This document shows positions 42,870 to 53,921 of a stretch of DNA of 64,000 nucleotides, piece by piece. Origin of the DNA: Hirsutella rhossiliensis (lineage: Eukaryota > Ascomycota > Sordariomycetes > Hypocreales > Ophiocordycipitaceae). The first letter of the stretch is position 1; every line of letters starts with the position of its first letter. Location of the stretch: contig NW_025408667.1 in assembly GCF_020360975.1 (NCBI RefSeq), forward strand, positions 10,602,001-10,666,000, read 5' to 3'. The position numbers and the translations under genes were made by a program. The notes below the pieces were generated by a model that saw only the letters and a list, made by a program, of their open reading frames with translations, did not search any database and was not told the DNA's origin.

Positions 42870-44540
42870 CTACTTCTCTCTGGCGCTGGTGCCCTTTTCC
42901 TGCTGCTGATCCCCTACAACGATCGTAGGGCCGTCGTCTATACGGTCTGGTGCCGTTACTATCGACGGGGCGTCGCCATTAGTCCTAGCCCGTAGTGGTC
43001 CGCGTATTCTCTTGCCCTGTATCTGCAGCTGTGGTTGTATTCCTTCGACTTGCCCCTGGATTTGGGCCGGCTGCGCTTCCGTTGCCACTCGTCGGTACTG
43101 GTATGGTCCATCGTTCTCGAGAGCCGGGCCGTATCTCTGTTCGTACCTATCCAAGGCCGCTGTCTGTTGCATATTGTCTAAAGAGGTCCAGGTCGGGTCT
43201 TGCCAACCTTGCCAGCGTACAAGGACTTCCGCCTACGGCCGCGGCCGATTCTCTTCCACTTAGCGCATAGTATTTCCTCTACTACTTGGTGGGCCTCCCC
43301 GTCTACTTGGATGGATGGGGTTGAGCGTCTGTGCGTTGCTGACCAGGCATTGGGTCCGTCCCCGCTCTCCGGAGTTGGTCGACGTGGAACCTATTATAGC
43401 AGCCCTCGGGAGGTCTGCTAGTTCAACCGTGTACGGGTCGAGTACCTTGCTTATCGTATACTTAGCGTGCAGCCAGTCGAACTTCTTCTTAGGTCGCTCT
43501 GACGCGTAGTTCCGCAAGTCAAGCCAAACCTTATCGCCTACTTCGAAGCGTTCCGCCGCGTTTCGTCTTCTGTTAGCGAAGCGTTCTTGTTGCTGCGTAG
43601 CTGTCGCCATTGATGCTTGGCAGAGGTCCGTAATCTGTTGTAGTTTGGCAACAAATTTCTTTGCCCTGCTTTCTGGCGAATGCTGAGGATACTCTTCCGC
43701 ATATGCTTCCGTAACGAGGGGAACTGGTGACTTCGGCTCATAGCCGTGTATAGCGAAGAATGGGGACATCCCTATAGAGGTATTGACCCGACCGTTTAAC
43801 GCCATCTGAGCCGCGGGAACCCATTTATCCCAGTCGTTCTGGTTCTGGTTAATCACGGCGCGGAGGTATGCCTGTACTTCTTGGTTCATCCTCTCAGGGC
43901 CTCCGTCAGTTTGGGGGTGGTACGCCGTGCTTAGCTGCTGATCGATCCCAAGTAACTTGCACAGGTGCCTCCAAAAGCGGCCTACCCAATTCGAGCCCCT
44001 ATCGCTCGTTATAGCGTCGGGCCACCAGTGGTAGCGGGCGAAGCACCATAGAAAACGCTCTGCACATGCTTCCGCTTCCATCGTTGGCATCGGTTCGAGT
44101 ATAACTTCCTTACTTAGCCGGTCCTTGATAACCCAGAGGCAGCGGTTACCGTTCGCTAGGGGTAGGTCCGTAATAAAGTCCATCTGTATCTGGCGGAAGA
44201 AGCGGTCCGGGACGGGTAGCGGTCTAAGTAGACCCTTTATGCTCGCGCCATATCTTCGTACGGCCGCAGACATCGCAGTTACGCAAGAAACGTCGGATAT
44301 GCTGTTGCATTAGCGGCCAGTAGAAGTCTCTGGATACGGCTTCTATCGTCCCTTCCGTCCCGGGTGGCCTACTACATGGGAGTCATGAACCTTCTGGATT
44401 AAGGAGCCCGTAATTCGTTTAGCGACTCCTGCTCCAGCGGTGCTGCCTTGGCTGCTGCTTCTGTCGTGATCGGTGCGCCTGGCACCCATAAGCGGCCACG
44501 TAGTCGTAGGTGCCCCCGAGGATCAATAAAGCACTCGGCG
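42870..44540 (-). pseudogene. Gypsy-2 integrase and chromodomain, frameshifted
   Basis: The 44273-43260 frame is the integrase: IQMDFITDLPLANGNRCLWV, DAITSDRGSNWVGRFWRHLC, TAYHPQTDGGPERMNQEVQA, then FEVGDKVWLDLRNYASERP and WLHAKYTISKVLDPYTVELA. The zinc-binding N-terminus lies in another frame (44.28-44.5 kb). After a shift near 43.27 kb comes the chromodomain (GWQGWQDPTWTSLDNMQQ, ALDRYEQRYGPALENDGPYQ) with a tail to 42870. The role is cDNA integration with chromatin targeting. Confidence 0.9.
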
Positions 44541-44550
44541 ACTTGTACCT

Positions 44551-46027
44551 TCAACTTAAGCTTGGGGTCCAGGGACCGAGATCCGTTTCGAACCGCGTTA
44601 TAAACGCTTGTAAAGACTGGATCCTGGTTTGCCGTTTGCTGCCACAGCTGTTGTAGCTCTGGGTCGTGGAAACCGTGTGTTCTTCGTCGCCTTCTCCCGC
44701 TTGAGTCGACGTTACTCCGACGTAAGTACGTAGGGCTGCCTCTGGAATAAGCTGCATATCTCGTGCTTCGTGATCCGCTTCGTTTGGTCGGTCCTGTTCG
44801 CGGCGAGAGAGCGCGTCTGGCACTACTGCTTCCCGTCCCGGACGGTACTGGAGCTGGAAGTTAAAACGCGAGAGATATTCAGCCCAACGTGCTTGCCGTT
44901 CCGAGAGCTGTTGGCGCGTCATGAAATACTCGAGGTTCTTATGGTCGGTAAGGATAACGAAGTTGTCACAGCTTCGTAGCTCGGCTGACCATTGTTCGAG
45001 ACAACGAATAATAGCGAGCATTTCCTTATCATGGATTGGGTAGTTGCGCTCAGCCGGTGACAGCTTCTGCGAGTGGAACGCTACTGGCTTGCGTTGTCCG
45101 TCGACTTCCTGCGTAAGTGTGCCCCCAAGCGCCCAGCCGCTACAGTCTGCTTCTACGAAGGTTGGCCTCTCGAAATCCCATTGAGTAAGAATAGGGCGTT
45201 CGTAAATAGCGTCTTTAGTGTCTGAAACGCCATATCGTGCTCGTCCGTCCACTTGAACTTAGTCCCCTTCCTGTTAGTGCTGTTAGTGCAGTTATTTCCG
45301 AGGCTTGCGGTATAAATATCCGGTAGTAGTTAACGAATCCTAGAAAACTGCGCACTCCCTTCTGGGTAACGGGGACCGCCCACTCGACTATTGCTCGTAT
45401 CTTATCGGGATCTGCCTGAATGCCAATGCCTGCGTGAATAATGAATCCTAGGTACTTAATCCGCTTGACTCCAAATTCGCATTTCTCCGGGTCTAGGTGT
45501 AGTCCGTGCTCGGCGAGGCGTTCTAAGACTAACCGTACCTTCCGGAAATGGTCTTCTCTGCTCCCGCTTGAATAGATAAGTATATCGTCCATATACGCAG
45601 AGGCGAACTCATCGAGGTAGTCTCGTAGGATACCGTTAATATACCGCTGGAAGGTTGCTGGCGCGCCACTTAGCCCGAACGGGGTAACCATCCATTCGAA
45701 GAGACCGTACCGGGTGCGGAACGCTGTCTTCCACTCGTCTCCTTCCGCAACCCGTACTTTATGGAACGCTTGTACCACGTCGACCTTAGTGAACCACTTC
45801 GCATCTTTCAAGTTGCGAAGTGTATCCCCTATTAGAGGAAGGGGGTAACGGTCCGACTTTGTGATTGCGTTCAACGCTCTGTAGTCACAACAGAATCGCA
45901 GCCCACCGCCTGGTTTCCTCACAAACAGGACTGGAGCTGCTGCTTCTGAACTGCTTGCACGGATAAATCCTTTATCCACTAGGTCCCGTAGGGTCTTCTT
46001 AAGAACCAGGAGTTCCTCTCGTGACAT
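44551..46027 (-). pseudogene. Gypsy-2 reverse transcriptase and RNase H, one frame break
   Basis: RT from 46027: [80 protein letters not shown], catalytic YMDDILIYSSGS, YLGFIIHAGIGIQADPDKIR. The frame changes near 45.24 kb into RNase H: FVEADCSGWALGGTLTQEV, HDKEMLAIIRCLEQWSAELR, LTDHKNLEYFMTRQQLSERQ. The RT core is complete. Confidence 0.93.
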
Positions 46028-47771
46028 ACCGTATAGTGCTCCATACGGCAGTGGTAACTGCTGGCCATTCGGCCCTCCTTGATTCTGATTTCGTGGTCTA
46101 TGCCTGGCTTATGAGGATTCAGCTTATCAGCTTCCTTCTTCATAAATAGAGGCAGTAAATCGTGGAACCGCTGGGGTATCGTTCGGCGTAGCTCTGCTTC
46201 TGACATGGGTTTCTTTGGTGATAACGCCCTTTCGATATCCTTCATGCTGATAGCGAAAATCGCCGTGGCAGCTGCCTCTCTCCCTTCCTGCTTGCGGATC
46301 CTTTCAAAATAACCCACAAAGGTACTGGCTAGTACGTGCTTTGCTTCTTCGAACTCCTTGGCTTTCGCAGAATATTCTCCTTCCCCGAGGTGATCCACCC
46401 AGTCTTGTGTAGGTTCATGCCATAGTCGTTTCTCGTGGGGCACTGAGTACGACTTTGTGTGGCATAACCAGGGCTTTCCTAGGATTAGGGGGAATTCCAA
46501 TCGGGGCACCACGTAGGCACAGATCGTCTGTATGTGGCCGTTGACCTCCATTGATAGCCATACGAGGCCCCTAATCGTTGCTCCTTCCATCGCCCCTGAT
46601 GCTCCTGTAATAGCTCGCGGTGCTATTTCCACTATAGGAACTTCCAACTTCTCGACGACTTCTTCGTCAACCGCGGCGTAGCACTGGCATCCCTCGTCTA
46701 CGAGGGAGGAGAAGAGATTGGTTCTATTGATAATGCTTCGAATTATTGTAGGACCAACTTCCATTTTTCCTGAGAACTTCTCTTCTTTTGCCACCGCTCC
46801 GTTCTTTGGCCTCGAGACCCGTCTTTGTTTCGAGGCTACGCATTCCCGAGAGGGATGGGGTCTCGCTAAGTCCTGACTCTTCCTCACTAGAGTCGTTACC
46901 ATCGTCTTCCAGCAAGGGCATGATCCTAGCGGTGCGGACTTTACATCCCTCGACCGGCTAGGGTCCTGTCCTGGCGAGTAGGGCAAGCGGCAATGAAATG
47001 GGTGTTGTCGCCGCAGCGGAGACATCGACCCTCGTCACGACGTTTATTCCGTTCGTCCTCGGATGCCCACCTCGCCCGTTGCTTCCGTCCTGACCTAGGC
47101 TGGAAGCGAACCGTCTTGCTCGTTCCACTTGACCCCTGGCCGTTCGCCCGTCCTCTGACCCTGCCCCTGAGTGCGTGTAACCGTCATTATTACGTCGCCG
47201 TCGTGGTCGCGTGCGTCACGTGCATTCTGCTCGGCGGGTAACGTTGCTGGCGGTGCCAGGGTGTTGTCGTTATCGGCGACCTGGATGTTGCCGATGCCTG
47301 ATGCCTGCCCTTGGTCATGTTGCCCGCGGGAGCCTTTCTTCCTCTGCAATGCCTTAAACCTCGCGGTGTGCTCGAACGCCCAAGCAATCGGGTGTAGACG
47401 TTGGATATACTCGTTGTAGTCCTTCGGCATGATAACCGGGACCAGTTGCTCACGGAGAGCAGGAGAGATCGAGTTCCGTAGCCATGCGAGCTTGGAAGCA
47501 TTATCCCAGCTCGCGCCGCCCGCTTTGGTCAATGTTTCCTCGAATTCAGGAGGAACTTCCCAAACTCTTGGCTGTCTCGTTGAATGAGGTGCGCAGCCTG
47601 TCCTGTGCCCTCTCTGTCTGCTGCACGCTGCCGAACGTCTGGGCTAGGTGCGAGAAGAATTTCCGGGGGTCTGGGTTGCCCTTCGCGCTCTCTTGCCTCC
47701 AAAAACCCTCGACTCTCCTCATCATCTGATCCGGCAAGGTCTGCAGGATCTCGTACCACACGACGTTGTTA
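45979..47771 (-). pseudogene. Gypsy-2 gag C-terminus and protease
   Basis: From 47761: WYEILQTLPDQMMRRVEGFW and FFSHLAQTFGSVQQTERAQD, shift, LTKAGGASWDNASKLAWLRN and LREQLVPVIMPKDYNEYIQ. A CLRCGDNTHFIAAC knuckle lies near 47.0 kb. The protease is SSLVDEGCQCYAAVDEEVV, with Glu where Ser/Thr of DSG/DTG is expected, then FPLILGKPWL. MSMKDIERALSPKKPMSEAE-like sequence links to RT. The gag N-terminus is cut by the copia-3 LTR. Confidence 0.87.
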
Positions 47772-47971
47772 TGTGGACAGGCTCTTCACTGCAGTGAGGT
47801 TATTCGAACTGGTTCAATTGGTTATATCTTGTGTAACTAGGGAAACGTGTCCCATACAAACTGTGTGCAAAGACCTTCCTCCCTGTGTCTCACCTCTTAC
47901 TCGCACGTGACTAGCGCGGTCGATTAGTTATACGTGCGCGATCGGTGCCTAGTGCACAGGTGGATCCAACA
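47772..47971 (-). repeat. Copia-3 LTR, minus orientation
   Basis: 200 bp. On plus it runs TGTGGACAGGCTC...TGGATCCAACA; the inverse of 49367-49566, to which it is practically identical. It abuts gypsy-2 gag at 47771. Confidence 0.92.
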
Positions 47972-49366
47972 CTGGAACCTCTTTCTAAATCGATGATCGC
48001 GCACTAATCAATCCACCAAAACACACCAAACACAGCGAATTAAGATGAGATAGGAAAACACGAACAAGAACACCAACAAACTCCTACCACGATGCATCAC
48101 TATGTTGGATAGTGTGCTCTGACTGTAGCTCTCCCTCCCCACACTGGGTGTGTTCTGCCACACGCCATCATGGGTCGCATTTCGAGCGCCGGATGCGCTA
48201 GCTGATTCCATCGGTCCCACGTTGGAATATGGACACGAGGATCTCCTCGTTAATGTGAATGGAATAAAAGAACGACGGTAAAGCAGAAGAAGGAACGAAA
48301 AACCGATTAAATCTCGTCGAGAATTGTTGTGTTATTGCGATGAACGAATCCTTCCACCTCACGTTTAGCTGATTGTCGCTAATAAACTGCGTGAGGGCGC
48401 TGTTTGTGATGCCTTCGTCATAGCATCGGCAGGGTTATCTGCGCCGTTGACCCAACGGATTTCCGCAATATCCCTTGATTCATATGCCTGCCTCAGCGCC
48501 ATGATATCTATCATGAGTCGCTTCTCTGTTGTGGTGCCAAGTTTGACGAGGCACTCATAGAGGCTATATGAATCTGTGCAAATGACGAGCGGATTTGCTT
48601 CAGATCAAGGCGTTGTGCGATCGTATTGACCGTTTGCTTGATCACAAATGCGAGATCGAAGCCCGATGTCAATCCATAGATCTCTGATGCAAGAACGCTT
48701 CGAGTAACGCGCTTGCATTTAGTTGAGCTCCAATGAAGAATGTTTCCGCGGATGGAAAATGAATCGGTTGATTGCGCGGTCTCATTGGCGATGATAATCA
48801 CAAAGCCGATTTGAGAGCTTAAATCCTTATTGTTGGCGAATGATCCATCGGTGAACACAAAGATCTTCGCGCTCTCGAGATCGATGGGTATGTAACATAG
48901 GCCACGGTCGGGATTGTTGATCTGCCATTCAATCCGCTTGTTCAAAGCCTTGAAGTCGGTATTAACGGGCTCTTGGGCTTGTGCCGCAACGGAACAATCG
49001 TATGTTGCTTCGGGTTGGCAAATCGAAGCGATATATGCCCCCCGGGCGCGTTGAGCAGCATAATCCTGATGCCTACTTGATGCCTGAAGATTGATCTCCT
49101 CGAGGTTTTGGCTTGGCCCTTCTGCCTGACGATGACACAGCCATTTTGTATGGTCAGGCGGCTGCCGTTAAAGTCGCAGATGGAACCTTCTTGGAGAATC
49201 TCTTTGGCTTGGCCTTAAAGCAGAGTTCTTTCTCCTCGATCTTGAGAAATGCATCTGTGCCAACAATGAATGTGTCATCCGTTTGCAAGGCCGCGATGCC
49301 AAACAGGTCCTTGTCGGCGATGTTGTTTGCCGTGATCAGAAGGCACGGGTCAAACGAAGAGGTTTC
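47772..49366 (-). mobile_element. Copia-3a: 3' part of a minus-strand copia
   Basis: On the minus strand: RT C-terminus (from about 49370), RNase H (to about 48400), 3' untranslated region, and LTR (47772-47971). At its 5' edge it meets, at 49366/49367, the exact first base of an oppositely oriented copy of the same LTR. Confidence 0.85.
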
Positions 49367-49393
49367 TGTTGGATCCACCTGTGCACTAGGCAC
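48400..49393 (-). pseudogene. Copia-3a reverse transcriptase end and RNase H
   Basis: RT piece (49370-49154): TSSFDPCLLITANNIADKDL and the catalytic LQTDDTFIVGTD, again QTDD in place of YVDD. Then, after a gap with frame changes, RNase H: MNKRIEWQINNPDRGLCYIP, KIFVFTDGSFANNKDLSSQ, HWSSTKCKRVTRSVLASEIY, and the WVNGADNPADA end near 48.45 kb. It is a relative of copia-1 RNase H. The N-terminal RT and everything upstream are absent on this strand. Confidence 0.87.
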
Positions 49394-49566
49394 CGATCGC
49401 GCACGTATAACTAATCGACCGCGCTAGTCACGTGCGAGTAAGAGGTGAGACACAGGGAGGAAGGTCTTTGCACACAGTTTGTATGGGACACGTTTCCCTA
49501 GTTACACAAGATATAACCAATTGAACCAGTTCGAATAACCTCACTGCAGTGAAGAGCCTGTCCACA
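49367..49566 (+). repeat. Copia-3 5' LTR, plus orientation
   Basis: 200 bp, TGTTGGATCCACC...AGCCTGTCCACA. Joined at its outer end directly to RT coding sequence of copia-3a. Confidence 0.92.
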
Positions 49567-49831
49567 CTGATCAGTGTCGCCCGGCAAAGGTGACACAGAA
49601 CAGCAAGACGGAAGAGAGCTAACCTATCGTCACGCTCTGCAAAGCGAGCTCCTGACGGTAGGATAGTTGCTACAACGCGCGGATTGCTACGAAGACTCTG
49701 CATCAGAGCCCACTCTAGTTATCCAACCGTGCCTAAGCTTTGCTGTCATCAGCGACCCTTAGGCGTGCCCTATCGCACATTGATAACCTCATTGACACCC
49801 TGTGCCCTGTTTCTCAGCACACAGCCTGTCA

Positions 49832-51553
49832 ATATGTCTGACAATTCATCTGCCGCACTAGCCCCGGCAACAGCCCAGGATACCCCGGCCAACGTGTCTC
49901 TCGAAGACAGGCAACTCGTTGAACGGAACCTGACGATCGTGGAGCCCTTCACTCCCGATCAGGCATTTCGACGCGGATTTCCTCAACGAACCTATCACCC
50001 AGAGCTCCTCCCTTGTCCACCGCAACAGCTTCTTCTTAGGCTGTGTGGCAACATACACGGTGGATAAACGTAACCACGGAATTGCCCTGCTTGGGATCTG
50101 TATAACGACTTCACGGGATGGAGCTATGATGACTTCGAACTAATCAACCCACGCCTTAGATCAAGACTCCGGACGCTTCTCAGAATTAGGGGGATCTATA
50201 TGGGCAAGGCCAACTCTAGCATCTCTCGAGCTTTATGTGGCCTTCTAACAAGTAACGAACTTCCTGAATGGGATGAGAACGAGTTGCTTGGTCAAGAGGT
50301 TGCTGAAAACACCGTGGCATATAAGGTGAAACAGAAGCTGCTCCAAGGAACTGTTAAAGCGGCTATATCGTCACCGGCACCGGTAGTAATCCAGCAGCCA
50401 ACTATTACCCGACCGGCGGAACCGGAATCCCCTCAGATCATTGAGACCCATCAACCCGCTCAGCAAGAGCCTCAGCATCAATGGCGCGAATCCTCGGTAT
50501 CAGCAGACGCTCCCCGTACGGACTACCAACTTCCGAGATGCATACACGAGCATTCCACCTGTTCGATTCGAGAACGAGGAAGTTGAGGCCGATCTCACGA
50601 TTAGATTCATTAAGATATGGGACAAGAAACTAGCCTATACCGGCGAACCATACGATATCTTCGATGACAAGATCCGGAAATTCATGAGCGTGTGCCGTCA
50701 AGCAAACATTCCTCCGTCTAAATTCCATGGTGTTTTCCCTTCGATTCTGGCCAAGGAAGCTCAGTCCTTCTTTCTACACGAAATCAGCACTGATTTAACC
50801 TTCGCTGAGATGTATCAGAAGATGAAAGAGCACTTTGACACCGAAATCAACCAGAAGATGTATCATACCCACTGGAGCACCCTCACCTTCAGCCGACTTC
50901 GGGCTGAGATGCCCGGTAAGTCATCTGACGAGGTCCTCCAGGCCCTTCTTACGAAATTGCGGCTCTGTAGGAGAGCACTCGGGGATAAGTCTGGCGGCGA
51001 AGGTGGCCTGATCGATGCAACGCTCAGGGCGTGCCGTGGTGTGCCTGAATTCCGACTCGCGATATACTCTCCCGCACCTACATTTGAGGGATTGGCATCA
51101 CAGCTTCGATCATCGCTATCTGCCATGCAAGATGAACGATCTGAACAACCCAGTGGCCAATATCCCCAAGACCTGGATAGAGGACATGATCAGCACTTCG
51201 TGGATCGCAAATTTCAGCGAAATTCCGGCGGAACAAGAGGTCAATCACAAAGGCGTCAGCCAAATTGGAAGAAGAAATGCTACGTTTGCGGCAAGGAAGG
51301 TTGTTTCTCAACGAGACATCCTGAAAACGAGAGAAAAGCAGCCAAAGAGAAGTATCTACGAGAGAGAGGCTTCCACGGTCAATCTCGTTCGTATGCTATG
51401 TTCTTGGCTGACTATGAAGGGGAATCACAGGATCAGGATGACTCGAGCACCGAGGAATCCGATGATTCTGACTCCTCTGACCCTTATGAATCGTTCTACG
51501 CTGCTGCGACCTTTCTGTCCAACGAAGCTTTCCATCATCGGATCTCTCAGTAG
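49832..51553 (+). pseudogene. Copia-3b gag with zinc knuckle
   Basis: Starts ATG 49832 (MSDNSSAALAPATAQ). Frames 49832-50067, then 50200-50586 (MGKANSSISRALCGLLTSNE), then 50441-51553: FIKIWDKKLAYTGEPYDIFD, MYQKMKEHFDTEINQKMYH, LTKLRLCRRALGDKSGGEG, ATLRACRGVPEFRLAIYSPA, CYVCGKEGCFSTRHPENERK and YLRERGFHGQS, with an acidic Ser/Asp tail. Two or three indels separate the frames. Closest to copia-2 in this window. Confidence 0.88.
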
Positions 51554-51594
51554 GCATCAAGTTATTCAACAGTGACGAACCCACACAATTCATA

Positions 51595-51903
51595 CTAGAT
51601 CGTTACTCTCAAGACTCGTTCCAAGGAATCATGCCGGACACAGGTGCGGCATGCATATCGACGGGAGGAATCGAACAACTGCGTGCTCTCCAACGAGAGA
51701 TGCCCCCAGTCCAATTCCGTGATGATCGCAAGCCCGAACCAGTTAGATTTGGTGCAGGAAGATTGGAAACACCACTTGGCGTGATCACCTTGAACACACC
51801 AGTGGGAGAGGTTGATTTTCATATAGTCAACGTGCCAACGCCATTCCTCCTATGCCTAGCTGATATGGATCGGCTCGGCGTATATTTAAATAACGTCACG
51901 AAA
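51595..51903 (+). pseudogene. Copia-3b protease, truncated
   Basis: Frame from 51631: MPDTGAACISTGGIEQLR, PVRFGAGRLETPLGVITLNT, EVDFHIVNVPTPFLLCLAD, MDRLGVYLNNVTK, then broken by the LTR at 51904. The D-T-G active site is intact. Confidence 0.87.
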
Positions 51904-52035
51904 TGTAAATTGAGCTACAAAGAGTGTAAAAGGGAGACGTGTCTACATCGCTCCCTTTAGGAGTCGTGTCCGTGGCGCTCGCACGTGACTAGTCTGGCTA
52001 TGCCAGATCCACACATAGGGGCGTAGCCCCTTACA
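51904..52035 (-). repeat. Gypsy-2-type LTR with non-matching flanks
   Basis: 132 bp, TGTAAATTGAGC...GCCCCTTACA on plus; near-identical to 42734-42861. Left flank is copia-3 protease (CGAAA), right flank is the host gene (GGCGA). No TSD. Confidence 0.88.
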
Positions 52036-52454
52036 GGCGATAGCATGAAGCCTCGCCCGTACCTTGCCCCAAATTGGGACCTGGCCTCTGTTTTGGCACC
52101 GACATCAGGTCCAGGATACGCATTGTCTTGCGATTGAGATTCCTCCTCCTTGGGCCTTTGGATATTAAGTGTGATCATGTCCCGTGATATCTGCCGGACC
52201 GTTTCATCACTAAGGTGACCCCCTACTTGCCTGCTCCTCCATCCAAGTCCCTTGTTTTGTCCGTGAATCGTCTTTCCGTCAGTCGAAACCATGAACTGCA
52301 TGGCGTCGCCTGTAGCGTAGTTGTCAATAACGCTAATGTTTTCCTTTAAGCGCTTGTTTGCTTCAGAACAAATGCTCAAGCTTTGGCGCGCGTTTTCCCA
52401 TTCTTCACGCAGCCTCGCAATCTCGGAAGTATCCCCCTCAGAAGCAGGCACTTT
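52036..52454 (-). pseudogene. Host gene with PF17111-like domain, 3' part
   Basis: Continues the gene from 58583-59489 on the other side of Helitron 4: VPASEGDTSEIARLREEW, NARQSLSICSEANKRLKEN, SVIDNYATGDAMQFMVST, GKTIHGQNKGLGWRSRQV, HLSDETVRQISRDM, then ARYGRGFMLSPVRG, where the LTR edge at 52035 cuts it. This is the alpha-helical middle and a short tail. The original C-terminus is either just at this point or lost to the LTR. Confidence 0.8.
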
Positions 52455-52456
52455 CT

Positions 52457-52728
52457 TTATTCAGCCGAAGGCTGACTATACATTAATCAGAATAAGTTTC
52501 CCAATATATGAGGATTTGGTGCAGACAGGGGTCATAAGTTTCTTGGGCTCTGATTGGTCCCAAATTTGTATGTACGGTCGCAAAACGATCAGCAACTGGA
52601 TGACGGCTCCTAAAGTGGGTCCCGGTTTGTTTACTTGGAATGTCGCGTGACTTGGAATGTCGCGTGACATGGAAACTTCACTGACCCAACTCGTCTTGAT
52701 ATCTTGCTTCAAGCCTTCGGCTGAATAA
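52457..52728. repeat. Helitron 4 5' terminal inverted pair
   Basis: TTATTCAGCCGAAGGCT (52457-52473) and exact inverse AGCCTTCGGCTGAATAA (52712-52728), enclosing about 240 bp. The second copy overlaps the first base of the start codon at 52728. Confidence 0.75.
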
Positions 52729-53690
52729 TGAGTTCTAGGTCTACTCAAGGGCTCCAAGTTGACTTGGCTTCGATCGTCTGTGCCCGCTGTGGCGAGAAGA
52801 AACCGGCAGGTGACTCGTGAGCAAACGGAAAACTGGCGGGAACACCAAGAACTGCCTGGACTGTCGGAGTCGGTGCAGTTCTCATGTCAGCTCTGTCTTC
52901 CCGCTCCGTATGACATTCAATACTAACGAAGTGAAGTGTTCAAGATCCCGAGGGGCGATTCTGACGTTGAGGGACCTCGCCGCCCGTCCTTCCTCGCCTG
53001 GGAGAGCTAGCGTGAAAAGAGTCGAGGCAGATGCTGACCTGTCGCCTCCCAGCGAGAGATCGGGAACCCAGCCTAGTTCGCCGGAGAAGCTACGACGACT
53101 TCATGCAGCTATGACGTTATTCAAAAAGTCAATTAGCCAGCCGCACATAGAGCTGGGAACGCCAATTCCACCAACCCAACAAAGCTCGCGGTTCTTCCGG
53201 GCGCTGGCCCCGTCACCTGCTGAGCAGCCAGCGACCGATCCAGTCGCCTCCCATTTTGATCCATCGACTGCCCGAGGCAACGCAACCAGAATGAATTATT
53301 CTTACCTGGCTGCTAGATTTCACAAAGGCGGAAGGTATCGCAAGATGATCTCTACCGCAGGGGCTAGGGTTAAGCTGGCCGCTATCCAGCGCGACCATCG
53401 ATCACGACGTCGTGCAGGGGAGACTGTGTCCCTGACTCCTTCCATATCTCAACTCGGCGTCTCGGAAGGTTCGGGTGTCCTGGATAAGATGTCCCTTGTG
53501 TTTTCGTTGCAGCAGTGTGTTCGGGCTAACAGGGAAAGTAGATGCGAGTCGAGATCGGCCGCAGCCGAATGGGGATCAGGTAGCCAAGGAAGGAAATAGA
53601 GACCAGTTTTCCGAACCCGATATGGACGCCGAGGACTATTTCAACCTGCTGCTTTCCCCGCTCGACCGCGTCGCTACCGTGAACAATTAG
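52728..53690 (+). pseudogene. Helitron 4 N-terminal zinc region
   Basis: ATG 52728 (MSSRSTQGLQVDLASIV) leads into a zinc-ribbon-like CARCGEKKPAGD. After a frame change the partner cysteines follow in NCLDCRSRCSSH (frame from 52817). It goes on with Ser/Pro-rich, probably disordered sequence (LSPPSERSGTQPSSPEKL) to 53599, and a further frame to 53690 (EDYFNLLLSPLDRVATVNN). It is the N-terminal part of the RepHel protein, separated from the next part (53922 on) by frame changes. Confidence 0.7.
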
Positions 53691-53921
53691 GGGCTGATTG
53701 TAACCCGATGCCGAGAACGAAGACGAGAACAGCGATAACGATTCAGTGTATGAAAGCCCTGTTCGTAGTCGCTTGCAGCAGCCGTCTGCGCGGCCAAGAC
53801 GCGGCCGCCGTGGTCCTGCCCTGGCACAGGAGGGCGGCCGAGACAACCGGGAAGGCGAATCCAGAGACAACCTCGACGGCAATATCGACTGTCGCGGCCG
53901 CCACGGCGTATTCGAAGTCCA

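Larger units (their letters stand above)
42734..47771 (-). mobile_element. Gypsy-2, minus-strand Ty3/gypsy chromovirus, 5'-truncated
   Basis: The 3' LTR (42734-42861) is followed on the minus-strand upstream side by a polypurine run (AGAGAAGTAGGGGCTAA), then chromodomain, integrase, RNase H, RT, protease and gag back to 47771. The 5' LTR, primer site and first part of gag are missing: copia-3 LTR sequence starts at 47772. A copy of the same LTR occurs at 51904-52035 in the same orientation. Confidence 0.9.
49367..51903 (+). mobile_element. Copia-3b: 5' part of a plus-strand copia
   Basis: 5' LTR (49367-49566), leader starting CTGATCAGTG as in copia-1, gag from 49832, zinc knuckle and protease. 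It stops at 51903 where a gypsy-2-type LTR begins. Integrase, RT and RNase H are missing here, and are exactly the part found inverted in copia-3a (RT, RNase H). Confidence 0.86.
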
